A DNA stretch of 64,000 nt, taken from contig NZ_JNYJ01000045.1 of assembly GCF_000716715.1 (NCBI RefSeq), positions 7,293 through 71,292 of the forward strand. The letters run 5' to 3'. Of the stretch, positions 7,650-16,091 are shown piece by piece (the stretch's first letter is position 1; the number at the start of each line of letters is the position of its first letter). Both the position numbers and the translations under genes were made by a program. The stretch comes from Dactylosporangium aurantiacum. Its GTDB lineage: Bacteria; Actinomycetota; Actinomycetes; Mycobacteriales; Micromonosporaceae. The notes under the pieces were generated by a model. That model was not told the DNA's origin. It did not search any database and saw nothing but the letters and a program-made list of their open reading frames with translations.

Positions 7650-9047
7650 TCAGCCTCCGTAGACGGTGCGGCCGTCCTCGGTGAGATCCTTGGACAGCCT
7701 TCTGGTGAGGTGCAGGCCCTCCAGCACGAATTCGATGCCGGCGGCGGCCTCGCCGCGGCTCGGCGCGTCGCCCAGGCCGAGGCGCTCCAGCACCTTGGCC
7801 AGGCCGGGCACGGTGCCGACCTGGCGCAGGATGTCGTCGGCGCCGGCCAGCTCGCCGGTCTCGATGACCTGGCCCTCGGCGACGAGGTCGGTGAAGCCGG
7901 ACAGGTCCAGCCCGGCGAGCCGGGCCCGGAACGTGTCGGCGGTCGCGGTGCGCAGCAGGTGGGCGAGGATCTCGATCTCCCGGCCCTCCTCGCCGCTGTC
8001 GAACTCGACCTTGCCGCGCAGGGTGCTGGTGACCGAGACGGTGTCGCCGACCCGGGCGACCGGGTTGTCGTCGCCGAGCAGCCCGCCGCGGCGCAGCGCG
8101 GACGCGGCCACGGTCTCGGCGGCGGCGATGGCGAAGCGGGCGGACACGCCGGAGCGGGCGTCGACGGCCGGCGACTCGCGCACCGCGCGGGTGAACCGGG
8201 CGAGGATCTCCAGGACGTGGCCGGGGACCTGCGCGACGAGCTGCGCCTCCTGCTGGATCAGGTCCGTCTCCAGCTCCAGGTCCAGCGGGTAGTGGGTGCG
8301 GATCTCGGCGCCGAAGCGGTCCTTGAGCGGCGTGATGATCCGGCCGCGGTTGGTGTAGTCCTCGGGGTTGGCGCTGGCCACCAGCAGCACGTCCAGCGGC
8401 AGGCGCAGCTGGTAGCCGCGGACCTGGATGTCGCGCTCCTCCAGGACGTTGAGCAGCGACACCTGGATGCGCTCGGCGAGGTCGGGCAGCTCGTTGACGG
8501 CGAAGATGCCGCGGTTGGTACGCGGGACGAGTCCGAAGTGGATCGTCTCCGGGTCGCCGAGGGTGCGGCCCTGCGCGACCCGGATCGGGTCGACGTCGCC
8601 GATGAGGTCGCCGACGGAGGTGTCCGGGGTGGCGAGCTTCTCGCCGTACCGCTGGGAACGGTGCAGCCAGTCCACCGGCAGCGCGTCGCCGGCCTCGGCC
8701 GCCTGCCGCCGCGACGCGGGGGTGATCGGCTCGTACGGGTGCTCGTTGAGCTCGGAACCGGCGATCACCGGCGTCCATTCGTCCAGCAGCGACACGAGAC
8801 CGCGGATGACGCGGGTCTTGCCCTGGCCGCGCTCGCCGAGCAGGACCAGGTCGTGGCCGGCCAGGATGGCCCGCTCGAGCTCGGGCAGGACGGTGTCTTC
8901 GTAGCCGACGATGCCGGGGAAGCGCGGCTCGCCGGAGCGCAGCTTGGCCAGGAGGTTGTCGCGCAGCTCCTGTTTGACGGTGCGGAACCGGTGGCCGCTC
9001 GATCGCAGCTCGCCCACGGTGCGGGGCAGGTCCAAAGGCTGGGTCAC
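7650..9047 (-). CDS. MoxR/magnesium-chelatase-like AAA+ ATPase
   Basis: 465 residues. Walker A GERGQGKT is at 71-78. A Walker-B-like segment in NRGIFAVNELPDLAERIQVS and the sensor-1 region LLVASANPEDYTNRGRIITP follow, as in the chelatase I/MoxR group. The later part contains VSARFAIAAAETVAASALRR and a helical C-terminal domain. It would hydrolyse ATP to work on a client together with the VWA protein encoded 4 nt downstream. The LysR gene ends only 18 nt upstream on the same strand, so all three may share a transcript. No client gene is adjacent. Confidence 0.85.
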   Translation of the reverse strand: MTQPLDLPRTVGELRSSGHRFRTVKQELRDNLLAKLRSGEPRFPGIVGYEDTVLPELERAILAGHDLVLLGERGQGKTRVIRGLVSLLDEWTPVIAGSELNEHPYEPITPASRRQAAEAGDALPVDWLHRSQRYGEKLATPDTSVGDLIGDVDPIRVAQGRTLGDPETIHFGLVPRTNRGIFAVNELPDLAERIQVSLLNVLEERDIQVRGYQLRLPLDVLLVASANPEDYTNRGRIITPLKDRFGAEIRTHYPLDLELETDLIQQEAQLVAQVPGHVLEILARFTRAVRESPAVDARSGVSARFAIAAAETVAASALRRGGLLGDDNPVARVGDTVSVTSTLRGKVEFDSGEEGREIEILAHLLRTATADTFRARLAGLDLSGFTDLVAEGQVIETGELAGADDILRQVGTVPGLAKVLERLGLGDAPSRGEAAAGIEFVLEGLHLTRRLSKDLTEDGRTVYGG

Positions 9048-9065
9048 CGCTCGAACCTAGCGCGC

Positions 9066-9986
9066 CTACGTTTCCAGTGGCGAAACCTCCGGATCCGGAT
9101 GCCCGCCCGGATCCGGGTGGCCGCCGCCGCGGACGCCCGGATCCGCGGGCCCACCGCCGCGGAACCTGGCCAGCAGCGCGGCGCGGACCGCGGCCACGGC
9201 CGGCGCCACCGGACCGGCCCGGTGGGCGAGGAACAACGTGTTGAGCGGCGGCACCGGCGGGTCGTGCAGCAGGACCAGCCGGCCGGCGTCGAGATCGGCG
9301 CGCACCAGGTACTCGGGCAGGACGCTGCACCCGGCACCGGCGAGCACCAGCGCGCGGACCGCGTGCAGGTTCGGCACCACGACGTCGGCGGTGCGCTGCT
9401 GCCGCTGGTCGAAGACGCTGCGCCAGTACCGGCGGATGATGGGCAGCTCCTCGGCGTAGCTGATCAGCGGCGTGCCGGCCGGGTCGCAGCGCCGGGCGGC
9501 GACGAGCACGAACTCCTCGTCGTAGAGCGGCTCCGCGCCGAGCTGCCGGCGGCGGGGGCGGCTGGTGAGCACGGCGAGGTCCAGCGTGCCGGCGCTGAGC
9601 GCGTCGGCGAGGTCGTCGGAGAGCCCGAGCGTGACCCGCAGCTTCAGGCCGGCCGCGACCAGCCCGGCGAGGGCCGGCAGGGCCAGGTCGGTGAGGAACT
9701 CGACGGCCCCGCCGAGGCGCACGGTGCCCTCCTCGGGCCGCTCGGCGACGCCGGCGAGGTCGTCCAGCGGCCCGGCGACCTGCCGGGCGAGCAGGTCCGC
9801 GGCCGGGGTGGGCGTGACGCCGCGCGGCTGCCGCACGAACAGCGGCCGGCCGAGCGCCGCCTCGAGCGCCTGCAGCTGGGCGGTGACGGTGGGCTGTGAC
9901 AGGGCGAGCCGGCGGGCCGCGCCGGTGACGGAGCCCTCGCGGTGCACGGCGAGGAAGGTCCGCAGCAGGTCGAGCGGGATCGCCAT
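9066..9986 (-). CDS. LysR-family transcriptional regulator
   Basis: 306 residues. The N-terminal winged HTH (LLRTFLAVHREGSVTGAARRLALSQPTVTAQLQALEAALG) is followed by the LysR hinge and a periplasmic-binding-like effector domain (to about residue 270). The tail is Gly/Asp/Pro-rich and repetitive (GGGPADPGVRGGGHPDPGGH), unlike the family norm. It diverges from the DJ-1/PfpI gene, the classic LysR arrangement, with an inverted repeat overlapping its own start codon. Activation of the PfpI gene and autorepression are inferred from layout. The inducer is unknown. Confidence 0.85.
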   Translation of the reverse strand: MAIPLDLLRTFLAVHREGSVTGAARRLALSQPTVTAQLQALEAALGRPLFVRQPRGVTPTPAADLLARQVAGPLDDLAGVAERPEEGTVRLGGAVEFLTDLALPALAGLVAAGLKLRVTLGLSDDLADALSAGTLDLAVLTSRPRRRQLGAEPLYDEEFVLVAARRCDPAGTPLISYAEELPIIRRYWRSVFDQRQQRTADVVVPNLHAVRALVLAGAGCSVLPEYLVRADLDAGRLVLLHDPPVPPLNTLFLAHRAGPVAPAVAAVRAALLARFRGGGPADPGVRGGGHPDPGGHPDPEVSPLET

Positions 9987-10000
9987 AGGATCTTCTATGG
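9983..10000. promoter_or_regulatory. palindromic operator overlapping the LysR start
   Basis: CCATAG-GATCTT-CTATGG is a perfect 6-bp inverted repeat with a 6-nt centre. Its left arm contains the complement of the LysR ATG (9984-9986), so a protein bound here would block LysR expression directly. LysR autoregulatory sites typically lie in such divergent regions. Confidence 0.5.
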
Positions 10001-10005
10001 TACGG

Positions 10006-10032
10006 CCATCGCATGCCTATTGGTGCCGATGG
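10006..10032. promoter_or_regulatory. second inverted repeat in the LysR-PfpI divergent region
   Basis: CCATCG-N15-CGATGG, arms 10006-10011 and 10027-10032, centred between the two genes. The spacing fits a LysR activator site, and it shares the CCAT...ATGG ends of the palindrome at 9983. A candidate only. Confidence 0.35.
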
Positions 10033-10057
10033 CACCCGGTGCGCCAGGCTGGCCGGC

Positions 10058-10705
10058 ATGACCAGCATCCTGATCGTCCTGACCAGCCACGCGGCCCTCG
10101 GCGACACCGGCCGCAGCACCGGCTTCTACGTGTCGGAGGCCGCCCACCCGTGGGAGGTGTTCACCAAGGCCGGGCACACCGTGACGGTGGCGTCGGTCCT
10201 CGGCGGGGACCCGCCCCGCGACGGTGACACCGCCGGCCACGAGGAGTTCCTGGCGTTCCTCGGCCACGACACGCCGGCCGTCGCCGACGTCGACCCGGCC
10301 CGCTTCGACGCGGTGTTCCTGGCCGGCGGCCACGGCACCATGTGGGACTTCCCGGCCAGCGTGGCCTTGCGGTCGCTGGTGCGGCAGGTGTACGAGCACG
10401 GCGGCGTCATCGGCGCGGTCTGCCACGGCCCCGCCGGACTGGTCGGCGTCACGCTCGGCGACGGCGGGCACCTCGTGGCGGGCCGGGACGTCGCCGGCTT
10501 CACCGACGAGGAGGAGGCCGCGGTCGGCCTGAGCGGGGTCGTGCCGTTCTCGCTGCAGCAGCGCCTGGTGGCGCTCGGGGCCCGGCACACCGGCGCCGCC
10601 CCGTGGCAGCCGTGGGTGGTCCGCGACGGCCGCCTGGTCACCGGCCAGAACCCGGCCAGCGCCACCGGCGTGGCGGAGGCGATGCTGGACGCCCTCGGCC
10701 GGTAG
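10058..10705 (+). CDS. DJ-1/PfpI-family type 1 glutamine amidotransferase-like protein
   Basis: 215 residues. The nucleophile elbow is GAVCHGPAGL with Cys122-His123. FLAGGHGTMWDF and VVPFSLQQRLVALGA match the Hsp31/glyoxalase III-like branch (YajL/HchA relatives), which detoxifies methylglyoxal or handles glycated proteins. A Glu in the early segment SEAAHPWEVF fits the usual third active-site residue. The ATG at 10058 was chosen because the family starts with MTSILIVLTS; GTG 10013 overlaps the operator region. It is probably under the divergent LysR regulator. The stop abuts the stop of the convergent membrane gene, with no terminator. Confidence 0.8.
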   Translation: MTSILIVLTSHAALGDTGRSTGFYVSEAAHPWEVFTKAGHTVTVASVLGGDPPRDGDTAGHEEFLAFLGHDTPAVADVDPARFDAVFLAGGHGTMWDFPASVALRSLVRQVYEHGGVIGAVCHGPAGLVGVTLGDGGHLVAGRDVAGFTDEEEAAVGLSGVVPFSLQQRLVALGARHTGAAPWQPWVVRDGRLVTGQNPASATGVAEAMLDALGR

Positions 10706-11287
10706 TCAGCGGGTGCTGGCCGACCAGTCGCTGAAGCCGGTCCAGGCGTTGTCGGGGTCCTGGTAGTGGTAGTAGTCGTGCGCGGCGTCCCGGCCGAGCA
10801 GCACGAACGCTGCGATCAGCGCGGCCAGCACGCCGGTGACCGCGGTCGAGGACAGCACGCTGAACCACAGCGGCAGCACCTGGTAGAGGTGGGCCTCCTC
10901 GGCCGCGCCGTAGGCGAGCAGCGCGTTGTCGGGGTTGACGACCACGCCGAGCAGCAGCACCACCCCGGTGAGCAGGGCCGCGGACCCGACGAGCAGCCGG
11001 GTGCCGATGTGCCGGCGCGGGACGGCCGTCGCGACCCCGACCAGCAGCACGGCCATCCCGGCGCTCAGCACGACGGTGAGCGCCAGCCGGATGTGCATGC
11101 TGTCGATCTGCTCCTGCTCGCGGACGCTCCACGGCCCGTGCGCCGCGTAGGCCCCGCCGAACCGGGCGAGCAGCACCGCCGCGGCGAGCGTCTGCGCGGC
11201 GAGCAGGGCGATCGCGGCCACGACCAGCCAGAACGCCCGCCGCACCGGGGCGGCGGGGCGGCGGCGCGAGACGCGGTCGGCGGCCAT
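10706..11287 (-). CDS. four-TM membrane protein, tandem paralogue 1
   Basis: 193 residues from the ATG at 11287 (ATG 11299 is an alternative). Four membrane helices: FWLVVAAIALLAAQTLAAAVLL, LALTVVLSAGMAVLLVGVAT, LLVGSAALLTGVVLLLGVVV and LSSTAVTGVLAALIAAFVLL. A short extracytoplasmic segment carries HGPWSVREQEQIDSMHIRL, and the tail reads YYHYQDPDNAWTGFSDW. It is clearly homologous to the next two genes, most closely to the third (HGPWSV.EQ.Q.DS.H.RLA). The family is not recognised and no catalytic motif is visible. The three genes form a same-strand array with gaps of 33-56 nt. Confidence 0.75.
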   Translation of the reverse strand: MAADRVSRRRPAAPVRRAFWLVVAAIALLAAQTLAAAVLLARFGGAYAAHGPWSVREQEQIDSMHIRLALTVVLSAGMAVLLVGVATAVPRRHIGTRLLVGSAALLTGVVLLLGVVVNPDNALLAYGAAEEAHLYQVLPLWFSVLSSTAVTGVLAALIAAFVLLGRDAAHDYYHYQDPDNAWTGFSDWSASTR

Positions 11288-11320
11288 CCCGTTCAGCATA
11301 AGCGGCGCCGGGGTGAGCGC

Positions 11321-11914
11321 TCATCGGCCGCGGCGCAGGAGTTCCAGCCAGGACCCGTAGCCACCCCACCGGGCGCCCGGGTCGTAGTCCTGGTAGTACC
11401 CGGCCGCCGCCGGCCGGCCCATCCGGACGAACGCGATGCCGAACAGCGCCACCACCCCGAACACCGCGACGGCGGACAGCGTCTGGAACCAGGCCGGGAT
11501 CAGCGTCTCGAGCCAGGCGAGGGAGGCGGCGTCATCCGGGGTGACCGCGTTCTCGGGGCTGAACACCACGCCTAGGACGAGCGCGACACCGGTGAGGAGG
11601 GCCAGGGCTCCGACGAGGGTGCGGCTGGTGTCGGCGCGCCGGGCGACGGCGGCCGCGGCGAGGCCGAGCATGACCGTCAGGAGGGTGCCGACCAGCACGG
11701 CCACGGTGAGCCGCAGCTCGATGCTCGCGGCGACCTCGTCGCCGACGTCGAACGGGTTCGACGGCTTGATGGCCTGGTAGGTGGCGTCGAAGCCGGCCAG
11801 GAGCGTCGCGCCGGCGACGGTCTTGGCGAGGACGAGCAGACACGCGACGGCGGCCAGCCAGAACGCCTGGCGGACGGCGGCGGGTGGCGGGTCGAGCCGC
11901 GTGACGTCGTTCAT
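11321..11914 (-). CDS. four-TM membrane protein, tandem paralogue 2
   Basis: 197 residues from ATG 11914 (ATG 11932 possible). It has the same plan as its neighbours: basic N-terminus ending VRQAFWLA, four helices, and a tail with MGRPAAAGYYQDYDPGARWGGYGSW. It is the most diverged copy: the HGPWSV loop is replaced by KPSNPFDVGDEVAASIELRL. The conserved elements are (R/Q)AFWL, the ALLTGVALVLGVVFSPENAV turn and the YYQ...W.G..SW tail. Function unknown. Confidence 0.75.
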   Translation of the reverse strand: MNDVTRLDPPPAAVRQAFWLAAVACLLVLAKTVAGATLLAGFDATYQAIKPSNPFDVGDEVAASIELRLTVAVLVGTLLTVMLGLAAAAVARRADTSRTLVGALALLTGVALVLGVVFSPENAVTPDDAASLAWLETLIPAWFQTLSAVAVFGVVALFGIAFVRMGRPAAAGYYQDYDPGARWGGYGSWLELLRRGR

Positions 11915-11970
11915 CGCCGTGAGGATAGGCACCGCAGCCGGGCCGGGTGGGCCCGGTCACCGAACCGTGA

Positions 11971-12543
11971 TCATCGGTTGACGATGTCGTCCCAGGAGGT
12001 GAACCCGCGCCAGCCGGCGGGCTGGCGCTGGTGCTGGTAGTACTCGACGGCGGGGTCGCGGCCCATCCGCAGCAGCGCGGCGCCGAGCAGCACGACGACG
12101 CCGGTGACGACGCTCGACGACAGCGCCGCGAACCACACGGGCAGCAGCCGCTCGAGGTCGGCGAGCTCCGCGGCGCCGGCGGCGAGGACCGCGTTGTCGG
12201 CGGCGAGGGTGACGCCGAGCAGCAGCGCGGTCGCGGCGAACCCGGCGGCGCCGGCGACGGCGGTGCGGGTCCGGGTGGTGCGGCGCGGGACGGCGAGCGC
12301 CGCGCCGGCGAGCAGCAGGGCGATCCCGGCGCCGAGGACCGCGGCGATGGCCAGCCGGGCGTGGACGCTGTCGACCTGGGCCTGCTCGGCGACTGACCAC
12401 GGCCCGTGCGCCCGGTGGACGGCGCCGAACCGGACGAGCAGGACCACGGCCGCGACCGCCTGCGTCGCGGCCAGCGCGAGTGCGCCGATGACCAGCCAGT
12501 ACGCTTGCCGCACCGGCGCGCAGGGGCGCTTGCCGTCCGTCAT
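11971..12543 (-). CDS. four-TM membrane protein, tandem paralogue 3
   Basis: 190 residues from the ATG at 12543; the frame is open to 12642, but that extension is basic and has no counterpart in the paralogues. It shares VRQAYWLVIGALALAATQAV, HRAHGPWSVAEQAQVDSVHA, the NAVLAAGAAELADLERLLPV segment and the tail YYQHQRQPAGWRGFTSWDD with paralogue 1. It diverges from the FKBP gene, with 137 nt between the starts. The conserved loop and the aromatic tail at the membrane face may bind a partner; this is inference. Confidence 0.75.
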   Translation of the reverse strand: MTDGKRPCAPVRQAYWLVIGALALAATQAVAAVVLLVRFGAVHRAHGPWSVAEQAQVDSVHARLAIAAVLGAGIALLLAGAALAVPRRTTRTRTAVAGAAGFAATALLLGVTLAADNAVLAAGAAELADLERLLPVWFAALSSSVVTGVVVLLGAALLRMGRDPAVEYYQHQRQPAGWRGFTSWDDIVNR

Positions 12544-12680
12544 CGACTTCAATGTACGACGCGCCCGCCGCCTCATCCAAGGGCTGTTTGCGGGGTGGTC
12601 GCGCGCCACGCGTCGGGGCGTACGGCAGGATGGACGCGACACGTCCGTTCAGCAGGTCCCATCCGCCGAGGAGTTTTCGC

Positions 12681-13058
12681 ATGGCGCTCAGCAAGCCCGA
12701 CGTCACCCTGCCCGACGGCCCGCCGCCGGCCGACCTCGTGATCGAGGACATCACCGTCGGTGACGGCGCCGAGGCGCGCCCCGGTCAGCAGGTCAGCGTC
12801 CACTACGTGGGTGTGTCGCTGTCGACGGGCAAGGAGTTCGACGCCTCGTGGAACCGTGGCGGCACCTTCGACTTCGGTCTCGGCCAGGGCCAGGTCATCG
12901 CCGGCTGGGACCAGGGCGTGGCGGGCATGAAGGTCGGCGGCCGGCGCAAGCTGGTCATCCCGCCGCACCTGGGCTACGGCAGCCGGGGCGCCGGCGGCGG
13001 GCTCATCAAGCCCAACGAGACCCTCGTCTTCGTGGTGGACCTGCTCGGCACCCGGTAG
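12681..13058 (+). CDS. FKBP-type peptidyl-prolyl cis-trans isomerase
   Basis: 125 residues, a single FKBP domain without a signal peptide, so cytoplasmic. It shows the family order VHYVGVSLSTGKEFDASWNR, FDFGLGQGQVIAGWDQGVAG, MKVGGRRKLVIPPHLGYGSR and LIKPNETLVFVVDLL, including the Trp and Tyr that line the proline/FK506 pocket. It catalyses prolyl isomerisation in protein folding. ATG 12681 follows GAGGAG by 7 nt. A nested hairpin (13068-13108) lies 9 nt after the stop. Confidence 0.93.
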   Translation: MALSKPDVTLPDGPPPADLVIEDITVGDGAEARPGQQVSVHYVGVSLSTGKEFDASWNRGGTFDFGLGQGQVIAGWDQGVAGMKVGGRRKLVIPPHLGYGSRGAGGGLIKPNETLVFVVDLLGTR

Positions 13059-13067
13059 ACCCGTTCA

Positions 13068-13108
13068 CCGTCCACGGGGCCGGTATTCCCTACCGGACCC
13101 ATGGACGG
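13068..13108 (+). terminator. nested hairpin after the FKBP gene
   Basis: Outer arms CCGTCCA (13068-13074) and TGGACGG (13102-13108) flank inner arms CCGGTA (13080-13085) and TACCGG (13091-13096) around a 5-nt loop. The position just after the stop fits a terminator. Confidence 0.55.
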
Positions 13109-13227
13109 CAATGCGGTAATTCACAGCTGACACGCAGCCCACCTCGGACATCGAGATGGGATGCTGGACCATCGGCGTCGGCCGGCACTCTTTTTCACAT
13201 GTCACAACGCCATAAAGGGGTGTGCAG

Positions 13228-13872
13228 ATGACAATGCAGTCGGCGGCACCGCGCGCGAAGCGGATCCTCATGATCGGCGCACCCGGTGCCGGCAAGGGCA
13301 CCCAGGCGCAGCTCATCGCGCAGCAGTTCGGCATCACCCACATCGCCAGCGGCGACCTGCTGCGCAGGAACATCGCCGAGGGCACGACGATCGGCCGCAC
13401 GGTCGAGCAGCTGGTCAACAAGGGTGAGCTGGTCCCCGACGCGATCATCATGGACATGCTCCGCAAGCCGGTCCTCGCGGCGAACGCCGCCGGCGGCTAC
13501 GTGCTGGACGGCTTCCCCCGCACGGTCGAGCAGGCCGAAGCGGCCTACCGCACCGCCGGGAACCTCGGCGTCGGCGTGCAGATCGCGGTCCACCTGGACG
13601 TACCGGAGGACGAGCTGATCCGCCGCATGCTGGCGCGGGCCCGCGGCGCCGACGACACCGTCGACGTGATCAAGCACCGGATCAAGGTGTACGAGGAGAA
13701 GACCCGCCCGCTGCTGGAGTACTACCAGCAGCGGGAGCTGCTCATCCAGGTCAACGGCGCCCGGCCGGTCGGCGAGGTGACCTGGTCGATCGTGGTGCAG
13801 CTGCAGCGCGCGTTCAAGCAGCGCCCGGCCGCGGCCCGCACCGCCACCGCGCCGGACCGCGCGGTCGCCTGA
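13228..13872 (+). CDS. adk: adenylate kinase, short form
   Basis: 214 residues. The P-loop GAPGAGKGT is at 17-25, with ASGDLLRRNIAEGT for AMP binding, LDGFPRT, and a short lid (ARARGADDTVDVIKHRIKVY) without the zinc-finger insertion. It interconverts ATP + AMP and 2 ADP. ATG 13228 was chosen over GTG 13222 because AAAGGGG ends 7 nt upstream. It stands alone, away from the secY/map cluster that usually holds the housekeeping adk in actinobacteria, and has a C-terminal extension rich in Ala/Arg. It may therefore be a second copy; related nucleoside-monophosphate kinases are a lesser possibility. Confidence 0.85.
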   Translation: MTMQSAAPRAKRILMIGAPGAGKGTQAQLIAQQFGITHIASGDLLRRNIAEGTTIGRTVEQLVNKGELVPDAIIMDMLRKPVLAANAAGGYVLDGFPRTVEQAEAAYRTAGNLGVGVQIAVHLDVPEDELIRRMLARARGADDTVDVIKHRIKVYEEKTRPLLEYYQQRELLIQVNGARPVGEVTWSIVVQLQRAFKQRPAAARTATAPDRAVA

Positions 13873-13893
13873 CCACCCTGCCCGACAGCTGCC

Positions 13894-13934
13894 ACGACGA
13901 AGGCCCGGCCGGGTTCCGGCCGGGCCTTCGTCGT
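13894..13934. terminator. bidirectional terminator between adk and pgm
   Basis: A perfect 19-bp stem (13894-13912 with 13916-13934) and 3-nt loop between two convergent genes. This is the strongest hairpin noted in the window and serves either direction. Confidence 0.8.
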
Positions 13935-13938
13935 CCGC

Positions 13939-15570
13939 TCAGCCGGCCAGCGCCGCCGAGACCACGCCGCGCGCTTCCTGCTGGATGCGCTCGAGGTGCT
14001 CCGGGCCCTGGAACGACTCGGCGTAGACCTTGTACACGTCCTCGGTGCCGGACGGCCGGGCGGCGAACCAGCCCGACGCGGTGACCACCTTCAGCCCGCC
14101 GATGGCGGCGCCGTTGCCCGGGGCCGCGGTGAGCTTCGCGGTGATCGGCTCGCCGGCCAGCTCGGTGGCGGTCACCTGCTCCGGCGAGAGCTTGCCCAGC
14201 ACCGCCTTCTCCTCGCGGGTCGAGGCGACGTCGACGCGCGCGTACGCCGGGGCGCCGTGCCGGGCGACCAGGTCGGCGTAGTGCTCGCTGGGTGAGCGGC
14301 CGGTCGTGGCGATGATCTCCGCGGCCAGCAGGCACAGCAGCAGGCCGTCCTTGTCCGTGGTCCACACCTTGCCGTCGCGGCGCAGGAACGACGCGCCGGC
14401 GCTCTCCTCGCCGCCGAAGCCGACCGAGCCGTCCAGCAGGCCGGGCACGAACCACTTGAAGCCGACCGGGACCTCGACGAGGGTGCGGCCGAGGTCGGCG
14501 GCGACCCGGTCGATCATCGACGAGGAGACCAGCGTCTTGCCGATCGCGGCGCCCTGCGGCCAGCCGTCGCGGGCCGTGAACAGGTACTGGATCGCCACGG
14601 CCAGGAAGTGGTTGGGGTTCATCAGCCCGGCGTCGGGGGTGACGATGCCGTGCCGGTCGGCGTCGGCGTCGTTGCCCGTCGCCACCTGGTAGTCGCCGCG
14701 CTTGCCGATGAGCGACGCCATCGCGTTCGGCGACGAGCAGTCCATGCGGATCTTGCCGTCCCAGTCGAGGGTCATGAACCCGAACGTCGGGTCGACGTCG
14801 GGGTTGACCACCGCCAGGTCCAGGCGGTGCCGCTCGGCGATGGCGCCCCAGTAGGCGACGCTGGCACCGCCGAGCGGGTCGGCGCCGATGCGGACCCCGG
14901 CGGCGGCGATGGCGGGCAGGTCGATCGCGGACGGCAGGTCGTCGACGTAGGCGGCGAGGAAGTCGTAGCGGCCCGTGGTGTCGGCCGTGCGGGCCCGCGC
15001 GTACGGGATGCGGCGGACCTCCTTGAGCCCGCCGGCCAGCAGCGCGTTGGCGCGGTCCTGGATCCACTTCGTCACGTCGGTGTCGGCGGGCCCGCCGTGC
15101 GGCGGGTTGTACTTGAAGCCGCCGTCCTCCGGCGGGTTGTGCGACGGGGTGACCACGACCCCGTCGGCGCCGAGGTGCCGGTGGGTGAGGATGGCGTGGG
15201 ACAGCGCCGGGGTCGGCGTGTAGCCGTCGCGGCTGTCGATGAGCACCTGGACGCCGTTGGCGGCGAACACCTCCAGGGCGCTGACCGTCGCCGGTTCCGA
15301 CAGGGCGTGGGTGTCCCTGCCGACGAAGAGCGGTCCGGTGTACCCCTGCCGCGCCCGGTACTCGCAGATGGCCTGGCTCACCGCGACGATGTGGTCCTCG
15401 TTGAACGAGCGGCGCAGGCTGGACCCGCGGTGCCCGGACGTGCCGAACGCGACCTGCTGGGCGGGGTCGCTCACGTCCGGGTGCTCGGCGTAGTAGCTGG
15501 TGATGAGTCGCGGGACATCGACGAGGTCGGCGCGCTGCGCCGGTTGCCCTGCACGGGGATGGACGGACAT
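13939..15570 (-). CDS. pgm: phosphoglucomutase (alpha-D-glucose phosphate-specific)
   Basis: 543 residues, the usual length. The phosphoserine loop is [14 protein letters not shown] (Ser143). The metal site is [10 protein letters not shown], the sugar-binding loop is [11 protein letters not shown] and the phosphate-binding loop is [11 protein letters not shown]. It interconverts glucose-1-phosphate and glucose-6-phosphate, linking glycolysis to glycogen and cell-wall sugar synthesis. The ATG at 15570 gives [20 protein letters not shown], typical of the actinobacterial enzyme; the upstream open frame to 15633 is not conserved-looking. It diverges from the haemoglobin gene. Confidence 0.95.
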   Translation of the reverse strand: MSVHPRAGQPAQRADLVDVPRLITSYYAEHPDVSDPAQQVAFGTSGHRGSSLRRSFNEDHIVAVSQAICEYRARQGYTGPLFVGRDTHALSEPATVSALEVFAANGVQVLIDSRDGYTPTPALSHAILTHRHLGADGVVVTPSHNPPEDGGFKYNPPHGGPADTDVTKWIQDRANALLAGGLKEVRRIPYARARTADTTGRYDFLAAYVDDLPSAIDLPAIAAAGVRIGADPLGGASVAYWGAIAERHRLDLAVVNPDVDPTFGFMTLDWDGKIRMDCSSPNAMASLIGKRGDYQVATGNDADADRHGIVTPDAGLMNPNHFLAVAIQYLFTARDGWPQGAAIGKTLVSSSMIDRVAADLGRTLVEVPVGFKWFVPGLLDGSVGFGGEESAGASFLRRDGKVWTTDKDGLLLCLLAAEIIATTGRSPSEHYADLVARHGAPAYARVDVASTREEKAVLGKLSPEQVTATELAGEPITAKLTAAPGNGAAIGGLKVVTASGWFAARPSGTEDVYKVYAESFQGPEHLERIQQEARGVVSAALAG

Positions 15571-15683
15571 ACCGCATACGTTGCCATGTCCGCGTGGGCG
15601 CTGCGACACGACTGTCGTCATCACCGGAAACAATCCGCCATTACACTGCCGCGCGTCGATGTCCCCCTCACCCCAGCGAGGCG

Positions 15684-16049
15684 ATGATGACCACCGCGGT
15701 GTCCATGTACTCCCGGGTCGGTGGCGGCCCGGCCATCAAGCTCGTGGTCGACCAGCTGTACACCTGGATCCTGCTCGACGAGGAACTGTCGCCGTACTTC
15801 GCCACGGTCACCGTCGAGTCGCTGAAGCGGCACATGGCCGCGCTGCTGGCGCAGGTGCTGGGCGGCCCCCAGGAGTACACCGGCCGGGAGCTCGGCGAGT
15901 CGCACCGCGGCCTCGGCATCACCGACGCCCACTACACCCGCGTGGTCGACCTGGCCCTCGCCGCGCTGTTCCTGGCGCACGCGCCGCGCGACGTGATCGC
16001 CGCCGTCGAGGACACCCTCGCCGCCGTCCGGGCCGACATCGTCGCCTGA
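15684..16049 (+). CDS. group I-like truncated haemoglobin
   Basis: About 121 residues. The 2-on-2 globin core is visible: [27 protein letters not shown] (A-B-C helices with the B10 Tyr region), [24 protein letters not shown] (E helix) and the proximal His in [15 protein letters not shown]. Group I proteins bind O2 and NO, often detoxifying NO. Two adjacent ATGs (15684, 15687) share a GAGG upstream, so the start could be three bases later. Monocistronic; 42 nt before the DinB-like gene. Confidence 0.85.
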   Translation: MMTTAVSMYSRVGGGPAIKLVVDQLYTWILLDEELSPYFATVTVESLKRHMAALLAQVLGGPQEYTGRELGESHRGLGITDAHYTRVVDLALAALFLAHAPRDVIAAVEDTLAAVRADIVA

Positions 16050-16091
16050 GGCGCCGCACCGCGGTCCGGCGGCGCGTGGCATGATCCACAC

